Assembly: GCA_028285105.1 (NCBI GenBank)
Contig: JANQQE010000021.1
Coordinates: 496,001 to 560,000 of the forward strand
Length of the DNA: 64,000 bases
Direction of reading: 5' to 3'
Source: Alphaproteobacteria bacterium
GTDB lineage: Bacteria > Planctomycetota > Phycisphaerae > UBA1845
In this document: in pieces, positions 44,157 through 53,972 of the stretch
Position numbering within the stretch: position 1 is the stretch's first letter
Layout: every line of letters starts with the position of its first letter
Made by a program: the position numbers and the translations under genes
Notes under the pieces: model-generated
Told to the model about the DNA's origin: nothing
Databases searched by the model: none
The model's input: only the letters and a program-made list of their open reading frames with translations

Positions 44157-45093
44157 TTGTGTTACCTCCTCCGAGAGAAAACTGATCTTAAAACACCGGT
44201 GTTGATCAATAATTTTGCTGCCCGACTCGACGCGAACCCGGCAGGTACATCCAAAGAGAAAACTTCAAACCTAATCGTTCGGAAAAGCCTTTCCAAACGC
44301 TGTGCCAACAATCAAGCAAAGCCGACAATCAACTCGTCAACGTCTGATAGACGTCAACCAATTCAGGCAAGGATTTTGGATTTGGCGTGCTATTGAGCCA
44401 GAAGATAATCGCCGATTGACGACTATCGAGAAAAAGCACAGCGCATTCCGACCGCGCACAAATCCTACGTATCTGCCTTTTCTCTCTCTCTTCCAGCCTC
44501 TTCCATGAGGTGATTTACTTATCTTAACAATTTGGAAACACTGATTCAAGGCCCATGTGAAATAGAATCTAGAAAAGATTCGCGGTTAGTTGCTCCAGCC
44601 CTATGCCTCATCAAGATTTGAAGAGTGTTCTCGGACCCTCTCCCGCAAATTGAGCCTCTCGCGATACGATGCTCGTAGATCGAATATTTGGGCAGGCGAT
44701 ATGGTGCTACATACGCGATTTTCGGCGTTCAGGGCATCATTCCAGTGGTCTCGAGGTTGGTGAGCTACCGTAGAAGACATGTGATATTTGATAGAGTACT
44801 GCTTTTTGGGAATGGGTTCACGCGAGGCTGTGCCTTGTGCCTGTCAATTTGAGCAGAATAGTTCGATTATAAGGAATGTGCCAATGGCCTGGGATCGTTA
44901 ATAGATGTGTCCAATTTCGGGTGGGCGAGGCGAATGATGATGAGATGATGAATCGTATTTGATATCGAGATTTCCCGGGCGCGCGTGTCTTATCGCAAGT
45001 GTGCGGTTGAGATTCTGATAAAGTGAAAGTGGTTGAAGGAACAGAAGTAAGGTGGGTATAGACAGATGATTTTGCAGGCGAGGAGGTAGGGGT
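44157..45093. other. Long intergenic region without a recognised gene
   Basis: About 935 bases between divergent genes. Open frames here (such as 44157-44396) are short and lack ribosome sites or family features. Relatively AT-rich; no tRNA fold or strong inverted repeat was recognised. It must hold the promoters of both flanking genes. Confidence 0.4.
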
Positions 45094-46941
45094 TTGGTAC
45101 GTCGAGTGCGTAATATCCTGGTGCCGTTGGTGTTCGTCCTGTTGGTCGGTGCATTCTTATTTTTGAAGAACGCCGCACCGCTGCGCGATCTGGAAAAGAC
45201 GTGGGTTGGTGGCGCGGCAAAAGAGTTCAATGTTGTTCTGGTAACCCTGGATACGACGCGGGCGGATCGAATTGGCTGTTACGGATACAAGAAGGGTTCG
45301 ACTCCAACCCTTGATCGGCTTGCGTCGGAGGGGGTTCGATTCGCCAATGCCATTTCGTGCGTGCCAATGACGTTGCCAGCCCACGCTTCGATTCTGACTG
45401 GACTTGACCCGCCGGAACATGGCGTAAGAAGTAACGGGCTTTACCGGCTGAGTTCTTCGCACGTGACACTCGCTGAAACACTTCAAGGCGCGGGCTACCA
45501 ATCGGCTGCGTTCCTTTCAGCGTTCGTACTCGACGCACGTTACGGTTTGGCGCAAGGGTTTGACCTTTACGATGCAAACGTCGAATCCGTTGCGGGGAGC
45601 CACGTTGTTCAGCGTCCTGGAGACAAGGTCACTGATGCGGCGCTGGATTGGTTTTCCAAGCGAGATTCATCAAGCCCGTACTTTTTGTGGGTGCATTATT
45701 TCGATCCTCATTTGTCGTACAGCCCACCGGAACCCTTCAGGAGCCGGTTTCGAAAAAACCCATACGACGGCGAGATTGCATTCATGGATTCTCAACTCGA
45801 TCGTCTGATCGGTGCCTTGGAATCTGGGACCGACGTCGATCGGACGTTGCTCGTTGTTGTTGGGGATCATGGCGAGAGTCTCGGCGAGCATCACGAGACG
45901 GAACACTCGCGAACCATATACGACAGCACCCAGCACGTTCCGCTGATTCTTTGGTCGCCCGGAATCGGTCGCCAGGCCTACCTAGTTGACGACGTTGCGG
46001 TTTCCATCACGGACGTCACCCCGACGGTTCTGGATCTTCTCGGAATTGCATCTCCTAGCCCACTCGATGGTTTGAGCCTTCTCAAGTGCCGGTCGCAAGG
46101 GAATCGTCCTGTCTACATGGAGACCATGCGCACCTACCTCGATCATGGTTGGGCGCCGTTGTTCGGACTTCGTCGTCATCGCGACAAATATATTATTGCG
46201 CCCAATCCCGAATACTACGATCTGGAAAACGATCCCGATGAACTCAACAACCTTTATGCGACGCTGGAATCACCCGAGAAGGGAGAGGTGTCCCGTCTGG
46301 CATCAGTCTTGGCCGAACGTATTTCCGGTGATCCGATCATCGAAGCGCAATTGGCTCATGCGTCGGCGGTCGAACCTGATGCCGACGCATTGCGCCGACT
46401 TGAAGCGCTTGGGTATGTGTCTGGAGATGGCGGAGAAGATGGCGAGGGATTGTCCAACCCGAAACTCATGATGCCCGTGTTAAACATGTGCCTCGAAGCG
46501 AAACTCTTGAGGCAAAAAGGCAATAACAAGCAAGCCCTTGCGGTGGCAGCCGAGGCGCTGGAACAGTCGCCAGGGGATCGGACCGCATTGCGTGAGATCG
46601 GTCTCATTTATGTCAACCTGGGACGGGTTAACGAAGCGAAGGATGCATTCAAGAAGTATTTGGCAATCAAACCCGATGCGGATGTCTGTTGGATGCTCGC
46701 ACAGATTTACATTCAGACCGGTCGTACGTTACATGCAAAATCTCTGCTTGAGCAGGCCCTTGAGTTGGAGGCGGATCACGGTGGGGCACTGATCGCTAGT
46801 GGTGATATTGCAGCGGCTGGCGGGAAGCCGCGAAAGGCGCTTCAACTCTATCGACAAGCCAAAGAACTCGATCCCTATCGCGCGGCAAAGATGGCTGACG
46901 CCCGCATTCAAGAGATTCAAAAAGAGATCGACAACCCTTAG
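45094..46941 (+). CDS. Alkaline-phosphatase-superfamily (sulfatase-like) protein with TPR region
   Basis: 615 residues from TTG 45094, with AGGAGG upstream. A membrane anchor (residues 9-26) is followed by a sulfatase-like fold: VLVTLDTTRADRIGCYGY (metal Asp pair), SCVPMTLPAHASILTGL, VVVGDHGESLGEHHE and a C-terminal DLENDPDELNN. The position of the formylglycine Cys/Ser in sulfatases (CxPxR) reads TLPAH here, so a Thr is the likely nucleophile, as in phosphatase-like relatives. Residues 460-610 contain about four TPR units (ALEQSPGDRTALREIGLIYV, AKDAFKKYLAIKPDADVCWM). Role probably envelope-associated; substrate unknown. Confidence 0.85.
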   Translation: MVRRVRNILVPLVFVLLVGAFLFLKNAAPLRDLEKTWVGGAAKEFNVVLVTLDTTRADRIGCYGYKKGSTPTLDRLASEGVRFANAISCVPMTLPAHASILTGLDPPEHGVRSNGLYRLSSSHVTLAETLQGAGYQSAAFLSAFVLDARYGLAQGFDLYDANVESVAGSHVVQRPGDKVTDAALDWFSKRDSSSPYFLWVHYFDPHLSYSPPEPFRSRFRKNPYDGEIAFMDSQLDRLIGALESGTDVDRTLLVVVGDHGESLGEHHETEHSRTIYDSTQHVPLILWSPGIGRQAYLVDDVAVSITDVTPTVLDLLGIASPSPLDGLSLLKCRSQGNRPVYMETMRTYLDHGWAPLFGLRRHRDKYIIAPNPEYYDLENDPDELNNLYATLESPEKGEVSRLASVLAERISGDPIIEAQLAHASAVEPDADALRRLEALGYVSGDGGEDGEGLSNPKLMMPVLNMCLEAKLLRQKGNNKQALAVAAEALEQSPGDRTALREIGLIYVNLGRVNEAKDAFKKYLAIKPDADVCWMLAQIYIQTGRTLHAKSLLEQALELEADHGGALIASGDIAAAGGKPRKALQLYRQAKELDPYRAAKMADARIQEIQKEIDNP

Positions 46942-46999
46942 CTCGGTTGGCCCATCGCCAAGAGATGCCGCAGCACCTCCAACCGCCGCATGACGAAAT

Positions 47000-47014
47000 G
47001 CTGGCAAAGCCAGC
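47000..47014. repeat. Short palindrome, GCTGGC-AAA-GCCAGC
   Basis: A 6-bp stem and 3-base loop between the TPR gene and the convergent CRTAC1-like gene. It has the same 3-base-loop design as the other dispersed palindromes, and the intergenic position fits a terminator or REP role. Confidence 0.45.
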
Positions 47015-47060
47015 CGTCAATACAGAAGCAGTCGTAAGATAGATTTGGGATTAATCGAGA

Positions 47061-48821
47061 TCAACTGCCCTGCTGGCTTGCCAATAGGGCATAGTCTTCC
47101 AAGTCGATCGAACCGTCGCTGTCAAGGTCGGCGAGTTCGCAGCCCACCGGTATCGAAGCCGTTTCCGGTCCGCTTCCGCAAGCGGCAAACTCGGGCAGAT
47201 CCGCCAGATCGAATGTGCCGTCCAGGTTCATGTCGCCCAGGTGTTGCGAAGGATAAATCTTGATCGTTCGATTTGAGGGGTAGTTGTAGAGCGTGCGGGT
47301 ATCCCCCTCGCGCCATACGATTTGAAGCTCATCGATGACTTGAGCAGAATCCATGCCGAAATGAGCAACCAGATCGTTCTGAGATTTGTAATTGTTACCA
47401 GCGATGATTTCGCGCATCAGCCAGTCGGCACCGGTGCGCAGGTGCAGGCGCGCTCCGATCGCGAAACCATTTGAACCGACGCCGACCACGTCGAACTTGA
47501 CCCAGTTGCGCTCCTGTCCTTCATTGTTCATAAACAAACGAATGGGTTCATTGACCATCGGAACCAACTTGCCGGAAGCGGGGACGACCATGTCGAGGTC
47601 GCCGTCCATATCGAGATCGCCAAACGCTGAGGTGTAGTTATCGCCAAGATCGTCAACGCCAAGTGTGGGGGCAAGATCGACTGCCGGCCAAACACCGTCA
47701 TGCTCGTAAAGGCGATTTCCGGCGTCTTGGATATTGGGATAACCGGTGTTGTTTGAATAGAGTTCAAGCCACTGGTCGTTGTCGTAATCGAAAAAGAACG
47801 TGGACCACCCGATTGCGAAGTTCTGGACACTTGCCTGGCTTGAGAAGTCAATGAATGTGTTATCGGGTTGCTGAAGGAGCAAAACGTTGCCGATGGGAAT
47901 ATTCGTCACGTACATGTCGGGGTAACCATTCCGCGTAAAGTCGCCAAACGCGATACCCATGCAGTCCACATTGGCCTCTGTGTTGGTTGCGGTGGTGACT
48001 TCCTCGAAGACACCGCCGTTGTTACGATACAGATGATTTGTCAGCGGAGTCAGGGAACCCTTGTCGGTTCCCAGATAGAGATCGGGGTCGCCGTCCAGAT
48101 CGTAATCGATGAAGCTCGCCATCAACGTGGGTTCGCCAGTGGCTTGTAGTCCCTCTGCAAAGGCAAAGTCTGTGAATGTCCCATCGCCATTGTTGACATA
48201 GAAGTGGTTGTCGACTGTGGACCCGAATGTGTTGGTGCGGTTGCACACGTATAAATCCAGATAGCCGTCACCATTGCAATCGCCCCAGGCGGCTCCCTGC
48301 GCCGCACCATCCGAGTCAACACCAGCAGCCACCGCAACATTGACAAAGGTAAAGTTGCCGTCGTTTCTCAGCAGCAAGTCGGGCGCCAGGAAGTTACTGA
48401 TATGAAGATCGAGATCGCCATCGGAATCGTAATCGGCGGCTGTGATGGCCGAGGGCTTGGCGATGTTGGGGATACCGGATGTTGCAGATCGATCGGTAAA
48501 AAATCCAGTTCCGTCATTTTCAAACACACCGATGTGGCCATCTGTTGCGCCACCCACAACGATGTCGGGATCGCCATCGTTGTCCAGGTCTGAGATGCAG
48601 ACACCAGCGCCGAACTGTTCGTGCGTAGCACCGGAAACATAATTCAAGCCACGGGTGGTCGCTTCTTCGGTAAACGGGCTGATTGGGGTACCCGCAAATC
48701 CTTGCATCGGAGCGGCGATTACGGCGGCCAGCACGCACATCAGGACGGATAAAGGCCAAGCGCTGTCCAAGCAGAAGGGCGCATTGTTTTTCAGTTCGCG
48801 AAGCACACGATCAACATTCAT
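47061..48821 (-). CDS. CRTAC1/ASPIC-UnbV family secreted protein with dockerin-like end
   Basis: About 586 residues from ATG 48821, with GAGGAAA upstream. A signal peptide is followed by repeated FG-GAP/VCBS calcium loops (ISDLDNDGDPDIVVGG, AADYDSDGDLDLHISN, DCNGDGYLDLYVCN, DYDLDGDPDLYLGTD, FGDLDMDGDLDMVVPA) that build a propeller. The ASPIC/UnbV segment (NWVKFDVVGVGSNGFAIGAR) follows, and at the end are two dockerin-type loops (GDMNLDGTFDLADLPEF, ADLDSDGSIDLEDYAL). Likely a surface or secreted adhesin or polysaccharide-binding protein. Confidence 0.88.
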   Translation of the reverse strand: MNVDRVLRELKNNAPFCLDSAWPLSVLMCVLAAVIAAPMQGFAGTPISPFTEEATTRGLNYVSGATHEQFGAGVCISDLDNDGDPDIVVGGATDGHIGVFENDGTGFFTDRSATSGIPNIAKPSAITAADYDSDGDLDLHISNFLAPDLLLRNDGNFTFVNVAVAAGVDSDGAAQGAAWGDCNGDGYLDLYVCNRTNTFGSTVDNHFYVNNGDGTFTDFAFAEGLQATGEPTLMASFIDYDLDGDPDLYLGTDKGSLTPLTNHLYRNNGGVFEEVTTATNTEANVDCMGIAFGDFTRNGYPDMYVTNIPIGNVLLLQQPDNTFIDFSSQASVQNFAIGWSTFFFDYDNDQWLELYSNNTGYPNIQDAGNRLYEHDGVWPAVDLAPTLGVDDLGDNYTSAFGDLDMDGDLDMVVPASGKLVPMVNEPIRLFMNNEGQERNWVKFDVVGVGSNGFAIGARLHLRTGADWLMREIIAGNNYKSQNDLVAHFGMDSAQVIDELQIVWREGDTRTLYNYPSNRTIKIYPSQHLGDMNLDGTFDLADLPEFAACGSGPETASIPVGCELADLDSDGSIDLEDYALLASQQGS

Positions 48822-49199
48822 GTTCGTTTCCTCAACGTATAAATATATGCGCATGAGCGCGAATGTCCCCTACCCAGCTTTCATTCATATCAATCTTGCA
48901 GCGTTCCGATCGGGCGACTTGGACTGAAACGATCGCCAGCCTTCCAGTGAAGGTAATAACCAGCTACTACAGCCTGCCGATTTCAACAGGCTTTCCAGGT
49001 TCGATTTTGGAATGCGCAAGTCCCCCAGAGTATACCCCTTCATTATGGCAGAATTTGAAGCCAAAAATCAATCGCTGGCAACATTTTGGAAATGCCTTGT
49101 TGAAAATCCTGTCTCAAAGGTCTGGCCAACTCAGAAGGCGGACTCGTGATTGAAGTCCCGCGGTATCAAAATTCTTTTAAGGTTTTAATTAGTAAGTAT
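48822..49199. other. Intergenic region, AT-rich near its 3' side
   Basis: About 380 bases with no recognised gene. The 49170-49199 stretch is T-rich with a repeated TTTAAGGTTT and lies just beyond the 3' end of the BtpA-like gene. A promoter for the CRTAC1-like gene is expected here. Confidence 0.4.
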
Positions 49200-50027
49200 T
49201 TAAGGTTTATTTGAGCCTCTTCGGGCCAGCTCGCGGGCGACGCGCATCATCGAATCGACTCTTTCTTGTTCGAGTCGGTTCAGCCACTTGCCGTCTTCTT
49301 TCAACCCTGATCCTATCACGAAGCCGTCCGCAAGGTCCCAATAATCAGTCAAATTGTCCGGGGTTATGCCACTGCCAATCCACACTGGCAGTCCGCAGAT
49401 TTGCGCCATGACCAGATCCGAGGCGGCCACGGGTTCGCCGGTGGAGCCGCCTGTTACGATGACGCCGTCGGCTCCAAAGAATGCTGCCGCTTCAGCGGTT
49501 GAGCTTAAATCGATGTCATCCGTGATGGCGTGACTCGAATGTTTTTTCTTTATATCTGCGTATATCGCGACATCATCGGCGCCGATTTGTTTCCTATAGC
49601 GCAGCAGGCTGGCGGCGGATGCTTCGTTCATGAGGCCTTCGTCGGCAACGTGAGCGAATACAAAACCTTCAACTCGTATAAAGGAAGCGCCAGAAGTTTG
49701 AGCCACTGCGAGAGCGGCACGGTTCGCGCCAGCGAGGATTTGAACACCGATCGGAATATCGATGGCCTGCCTAATTTCACCGACCACGCGGGTCATTGAT
49801 GCAACGATTTCAGGCCCGACTTCTCTTAGCAGGTAAGGACGATCGTGCATGTTTTCGACAATGATGGCGTCGAATCCGGCATCGGAGAGTATTTTCGCTT
49901 CCGAGACAGCCAGCTTCGCGATCTCGTCGATGCCCATTTCTGAATAAGGCGTACCGGGAAGTGCGCGCACATGAACCATCCCGATCATTGCCTTTTCTTT
50001 TAGCTCGAGTTTCCTGCCCAGTTTCAT
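49200..50027 (-). CDS. BtpA/SgcQ family protein
   Basis: About 275 residues from ATG 50027. MIGMVHVRALPGTPYSEMG is the family N-terminus, DAIIVENMHDRPYLL follows, and later VIVTGGSTGEPV and GSGITPDNLTDY complete a TIM-barrel pattern. BtpA is known in cyanobacteria for photosystem I biogenesis, but homologues elsewhere are thought to be sugar-phosphate or nucleoside-related enzymes. This organism shows no photosynthesis genes, so an unassigned enzyme is more likely. Divergent from the histidine kinase. Confidence 0.88.
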   Translation of the reverse strand: MKLGRKLELKEKAMIGMVHVRALPGTPYSEMGIDEIAKLAVSEAKILSDAGFDAIIVENMHDRPYLLREVGPEIVASMTRVVGEIRQAIDIPIGVQILAGANRAALAVAQTSGASFIRVEGFVFAHVADEGLMNEASAASLLRYRKQIGADDVAIYADIKKKHSSHAITDDIDLSSTAEAAAFFGADGVIVTGGSTGEPVAASDLVMAQICGLPVWIGSGITPDNLTDYWDLADGFVIGSGLKEDGKWLNRLEQERVDSMMRVARELARRGSNKP

Positions 50028-50384
50028 GATTGGCGTCAAGACTTGAAAATTAAGTTTCTGATAGAGATGCGGACGATCGTCGCATGCGAGTAAACGCGAG
50101 ATTGGTTTCGATTTTACCGGGATTGGCTCAGTAAGGCGAGCGTACTGTCTGAATTGATTTCGCTGTGAGCAGGAGGATAGACCGATAAGACCAACCTTTC
50201 TTCAAGGGCAACAAACAAAGCATTCCCGAACAGGAACGAACGCGACTCGGCGGGGCTCGCACGACAAAAGTCGCCGCCCTGCGACAAATGCCTCCCCCTT
50301 TTACGGACGATATACGTCCTAACCGTGCAGGCGCGAACCGACGGTTTGGGCCGATCCGGCTTCGCTGGTCACCTGGGGAGATCG
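50028..50384. promoter_or_regulatory. Divergent intergenic region with a palindrome
   Basis: About 355 bases between the BtpA-like gene and the signalling/pilus cluster. At 50067-50085, ATGC, the 10-bp perfect palindrome GACGATCGTC, and GCAT form an extended inverted repeat that could be an operator. No consensus promoter was picked out. Confidence 0.4.
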
Positions 50385-52268
50385 ATGCAGGCATTGTTGC
50401 GCCATTTCAGGTTGTTCTGGGATGCGGAGGAGATTCCGCGCAGGATTGGATTGCTGCTGGTGGGCGTTTTTTTTATTGCGCCGACGGCTTTGTTGATCCT
50501 GTCGCATCATCAGACCTCGGAGGCGATCTCGCAGAACGCCCGGCGTTCTTACCGTCAATCGGTTGAATTCCTTGCAGAGCAACTTGCGACCGGTCAACCG
50601 CACATCGACCGAAAAGGTGTTGCCACAATAAACCGCTTTGCGCAAGTGCATCCATGCTTGAGCGTTCGAATCGTCGACGCAACGGGTGCGGTCCTGGCCT
50701 CTACTGTCCCGACCGAGGTTGGGATGTCGGCATCGCAAATCGAACCGTTACCAGTTCCGGCTTCTGATGGCGTCGAGGTGATGGTTCGAAATCGGCCCGC
50801 CAAGAGTGGCGAATTGCTTGCTGTTCGAGCACCGATACCGGTGGTCGGTAATGTGCAAGGCCAATCCGTCGAAGTGCGTCTGGGGCGCGACGCATTCGCC
50901 CAATCCGCGGCATCGGTACAGATGTTGGCGGTGGCACTACTCTGTACTGGTGCATTTCTGCTGCTTTACAGCAGTTTGCGAAAGCATTTTTCGAGCGTGA
51001 AAAAAATCGCTCGCCAGTTGGATCTGGTCGGTGATTCGGGTGACGTACCGCTGGCTTCTCTGCGGTTGGTGCAGACCAACGATTCGTTGGGTGAAGGTTG
51101 GAATCGTTTGATCGACAAAGCCGCTGAGCAGGAAGAGGAGATTGCAAGGAGTGCGGCATCTTCGGAGTTGTTGGCTGCGTTGGACAGTTCGAACACGGGC
51201 GAGTTGGCGGAAGCCATGCGACTTGTTCCGACCGGTGTGTTGCTTGTGTCCGATTCGATGTCGGTATTGTATGCCAATGCGATGTCATGTCGGGTGATGG
51301 GTTGGTCGGTTGAGGAGGAATCGACGTGGCAGTTGGGTTCCGAAGCAGAGTTGAGCAATGATGCGATTCTGATCGCCGAACAGATTCGTATCTGCGTGGA
51401 GCAAAGTCATTCCCAGAGGCCTGCGGACTGTCAGCTGGAGATGTCCGACGGTAGTTTTTATTCCCTGCGGGTCAGTTCCATCGAAACGGCACAACGTTCG
51501 CGACGAATCATTGCTCTGGTGCAAGACGTCAGCCAGCAGGTTCGCGCCGACAAAGCCCGCGAGGAATTCGTATCGCAAGTGACGCACGAACTGCGAACGC
51601 CATTGACCAACATCCGTGCATATGCCGAGACGCTGTCGAGCGGGATGTTCGACGATCCACAGGTGATAACAGAGTGTTACAACGTCATCACCAAAGAAAC
51701 ACGTCGGCTTTCACGGTTAATCGAGGACATTCTGAGTATTTCGCAGCTTGAGGTTGGAACGATGCAGTTGGTGATGGACCGCGTCGATATTTGCGATTTG
51801 CTAACCGAATCAGTGCGCGACGTGCGCGGGATTGCGGAATCCAAAAACATCGACCTTCAGTTATCGCTTCCGCCGAAGTCGCAATCGGTCAGCGGCGATC
51901 GAGACAAGTTGGCGGTGGTGATCAACAACCTTCTCGGAAACGCACTGAAATATACGCCAGAGAACGGTCATGTTTCGGTGAACTGCAAATGCGAGAACGA
52001 ATCGCTGACGGTCTCGGTGCGCGACTCGGGAATCGGTATCGATCCGAGCGACCACGGACGCATTTTCGAGAAGTTTCAACGAGCCGAAGACCCGGATGTG
52101 ATGCAGGAAACCGGTACCGGGATTGGTTTGACGACGGCGCAAGAAATCGTCCGCCAGCATGGGGGCGAGATCACATTGGTCAGCACAAAGGGCGAAGGAT
52201 CGACATTCTCGTTCTCTCTGGCATTGGACAAAGGGGCCAATGTTCTTCAGGGAGCCGGGGCGAAGTAG
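50385..52268 (+). CDS. PAS-containing sensor histidine kinase
   Basis: About 627 residues from ATG 50385, with GGGGAG upstream. An N-terminal helix (residues 22-42) and another near residue 182 flank a periplasmic sensor region. A PAS-like segment follows (AMRLVPTGVLLVSDSMSVLY). The kinase core has the H-box FVSQVTHELRTPLTNIRAYA (His about 400), N-box NNLLGNALKYTP, G1 DSGIGIDPSDHGRIFEKFQR and G2 GTGIGLTTAQEIV. The response regulator follows after 21 bases. First gene of the cluster that runs into pilus assembly. Confidence 0.93.
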   Translation: MQALLRHFRLFWDAEEIPRRIGLLLVGVFFIAPTALLILSHHQTSEAISQNARRSYRQSVEFLAEQLATGQPHIDRKGVATINRFAQVHPCLSVRIVDATGAVLASTVPTEVGMSASQIEPLPVPASDGVEVMVRNRPAKSGELLAVRAPIPVVGNVQGQSVEVRLGRDAFAQSAASVQMLAVALLCTGAFLLLYSSLRKHFSSVKKIARQLDLVGDSGDVPLASLRLVQTNDSLGEGWNRLIDKAAEQEEEIARSAASSELLAALDSSNTGELAEAMRLVPTGVLLVSDSMSVLYANAMSCRVMGWSVEEESTWQLGSEAELSNDAILIAEQIRICVEQSHSQRPADCQLEMSDGSFYSLRVSSIETAQRSRRIIALVQDVSQQVRADKAREEFVSQVTHELRTPLTNIRAYAETLSSGMFDDPQVITECYNVITKETRRLSRLIEDILSISQLEVGTMQLVMDRVDICDLLTESVRDVRGIAESKNIDLQLSLPPKSQSVSGDRDKLAVVINNLLGNALKYTPENGHVSVNCKCENESLTVSVRDSGIGIDPSDHGRIFEKFQRAEDPDVMQETGTGIGLTTAQEIVRQHGGEITLVSTKGEGSTFSFSLALDKGANVLQGAGAK

Positions 52269-52289
52269 AGCGAGAGAGCAGGTGGATTT

Positions 52290-52676
52290 ATGGCAACCAT
52301 TCTAGTTGCAGAAGACGACGCCCACATGGTGCGGCTGATGTCGATGTGGCTTGTCAGAAGCGGACACAAGGTCGTGGAGGCTTCAAACGGCGAGCAGGCG
52401 AAAGACATCATCCAGGCCGGTGGGGTCGAGTTTCTGGTGACAGATATCAACATGCCGGTGTGCGATGGCATGGAGTTGGTGCAGTGGCTTCGGGGCGAAT
52501 TCAAGTCGGACATTCCTGTCGTCATGCTCAGTGCGCGAACGGATCAAGCCCAGATCGGCGAGCAGTTCTTGCGAATGAATGTGACGGTTCACCCCAAACC
52601 GTTTTCGCCTTCGCGATTGAGCAACGAGATTCAAAAACGACTGGAAGAAGTGGGGCAGGCGCAAGAGAGTGGTTAG
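52290..52676 (+). CDS. CheY-like response regulator
   Basis: 128 residues, a single receiver domain without an output domain. The acidic pocket is Glu8/Asp9/Asp10, the phospho-acceptor Asp52 in LVTDINMP, with Ser81 and Lys103 (HPKPF). Probably phosphorylated by the kinase immediately upstream (21 bases). With no DNA-binding part, it presumably acts by protein contact, for example on the next genes. AGGTGG precedes the ATG. Confidence 0.93.
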   Translation: MATILVAEDDAHMVRLMSMWLVRSGHKVVEASNGEQAKDIIQAGGVEFLVTDINMPVCDGMELVQWLRGEFKSDIPVVMLSARTDQAQIGEQFLRMNVTVHPKPFSPSRLSNEIQKRLEEVGQAQESG

Positions 52677-52718
52677 GGAGCACTTCGACGCAGTCGCTGG
52701 TGCTGACCGGTAACACGT

Positions 52719-53972
52719 ATGCAGATGAATCACAAGGAAATCAACGAAGCGCTGGCTGGACTCGGAAAGATCTCTGCCTCCGGTCCGCCCGAAATGGTCG
52801 CGATGATCGATCAGGTGATCGACACCGTTCGCTCGCAGATCGACGTTGTCTTCAGCGAACACGCCGGGATGGCGGACGAGTTGCTTCGCGCATACGAGCA
52901 GTTGGGGATCGTTTTTGAAGTCATCAGCCGTCTGGCATCAGCAGAGACTCAGGATGATGTTGTCCGTTTGTTCATCGAGTCTCTGCGGATATCCTACCAG
53001 GATATGGAGCTTTATTCCGCGGAACGGCGGAAAGGCGAAAAGCTTTGCTGGACGCCCCGGAAACCCAATCGGGCCATGGAGTTTTCGGAAACCATTTCAG
53101 AGTGCATCGATAACCAACGGGTTTTTGTCAAGGTGTTCGATCGGGCGATCGAAGATGTTGCTGAAATCATGGCCGCCCCAGTATTTGCCGGAGATAATTT
53201 TGTCTGTGTGCTCGTTTTTGTGAACGATCGCAAGGGTCGCCGCTTTGACGCGAGCGACATGAGTCTCATCGATGCACTTGTTTCGGTGTGCGGCGACTTG
53301 TTGCGGAACTACGAGTTGGCCGACCGCCTTCGCGAATTGTCGATCGACACGGTCAAATCGTTGGTCAGCGCTGTTGACCAGAAGGATGAATACACATCGG
53401 GCCACTCCAATCGTGTCGGACACTTCGCGAAACTTCTGGGTGCGGAGATTGGACTGACCGGAAACCGTCTGCAAATGTTGGAGTGGGCGGCGCTGCTGCA
53501 CGATGTTGGCAAGATTGGTATTCGCGACGATGTCTTGAAAAAACCGGGAAAGCTCACGGATGAAGAATTTGAGCACATCAAAGAGCACCCGGTTCGCAGC
53601 TACGATGTCGTCAAAGCCATTCCGCAGATGTCCGAAGCGCTGGGCGGTGTACGTCATCACCACGAACGATTTGACGGTCGAGGTTATCCCGACGGACTTG
53701 CGGGAAATGACATTCCCCTTGATGCCCGCATCATACTTGTTGCGGATGTTTTCGATGCGCTGACCACCACGCGTTCATATCGAAAGGCGTTCGATATTGA
53801 GAAGGCTTTGGCCATCCTGAGAGAAGAGGCTGGCACCGTTGGCGATCCTGAATTGGTTCCTGTTTTTGAGAAGATCATCCAGCGGGAACTGGCTGCGGGC
53901 CGTCTTCCTCTGGACTCATACGGAACTGGAATTGACGCACCAAAGAATGATCAAAAGGAGGCCAACCCATGA
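52719..53972 (+). CDS. GAF-HD-GYP cyclic-di-GMP phosphodiesterase
   Basis: 417 residues. Residues 60-200 form a GAF-like sensor domain. The HD-GYP domain starts at about 215, with HSNRVGHFAKLLGAEIGL, LLHDVGKIGIRDDVL (HD pair), VRHHHERFDGRGYPDGLAG (including the GYP triplet) and VADVFDALTTTRSYRKAF, so all catalytic elements look complete. Expected to hydrolyse c-di-GMP. It overlaps the next gene by four bases. Confidence 0.93.
   Translation: MQMNHKEINEALAGLGKISASGPPEMVAMIDQVIDTVRSQIDVVFSEHAGMADELLRAYEQLGIVFEVISRLASAETQDDVVRLFIESLRISYQDMELYSAERRKGEKLCWTPRKPNRAMEFSETISECIDNQRVFVKVFDRAIEDVAEIMAAPVFAGDNFVCVLVFVNDRKGRRFDASDMSLIDALVSVCGDLLRNYELADRLRELSIDTVKSLVSAVDQKDEYTSGHSNRVGHFAKLLGAEIGLTGNRLQMLEWAALLHDVGKIGIRDDVLKKPGKLTDEEFEHIKEHPVRSYDVVKAIPQMSEALGGVRHHHERFDGRGYPDGLAGNDIPLDARIILVADVFDALTTTRSYRKAFDIEKALAILREEAGTVGDPELVPVFEKIIQRELAAGRLPLDSYGTGIDAPKNDQKEANP

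Noticed and set aside
44157..44508. Small frames upstream of the minus-strand PEP-CTERM gene
   Set aside because: Short, basic, without ribosome sites; the region is AT-rich and most likely regulatory.
44830..44890. TAGTTCGATTATAAGG considered as a tRNA T-loop
   Set aside because: No acceptor or anticodon stem can be formed around it.
51791..52918. 375-codon plus-strand frame overlapping the kinase, regulator and HD-GYP genes
   Set aside because: Three genes with complete catalytic motifs occupy the same bases in other frames; the translation is Arg/Gly-rich noise.
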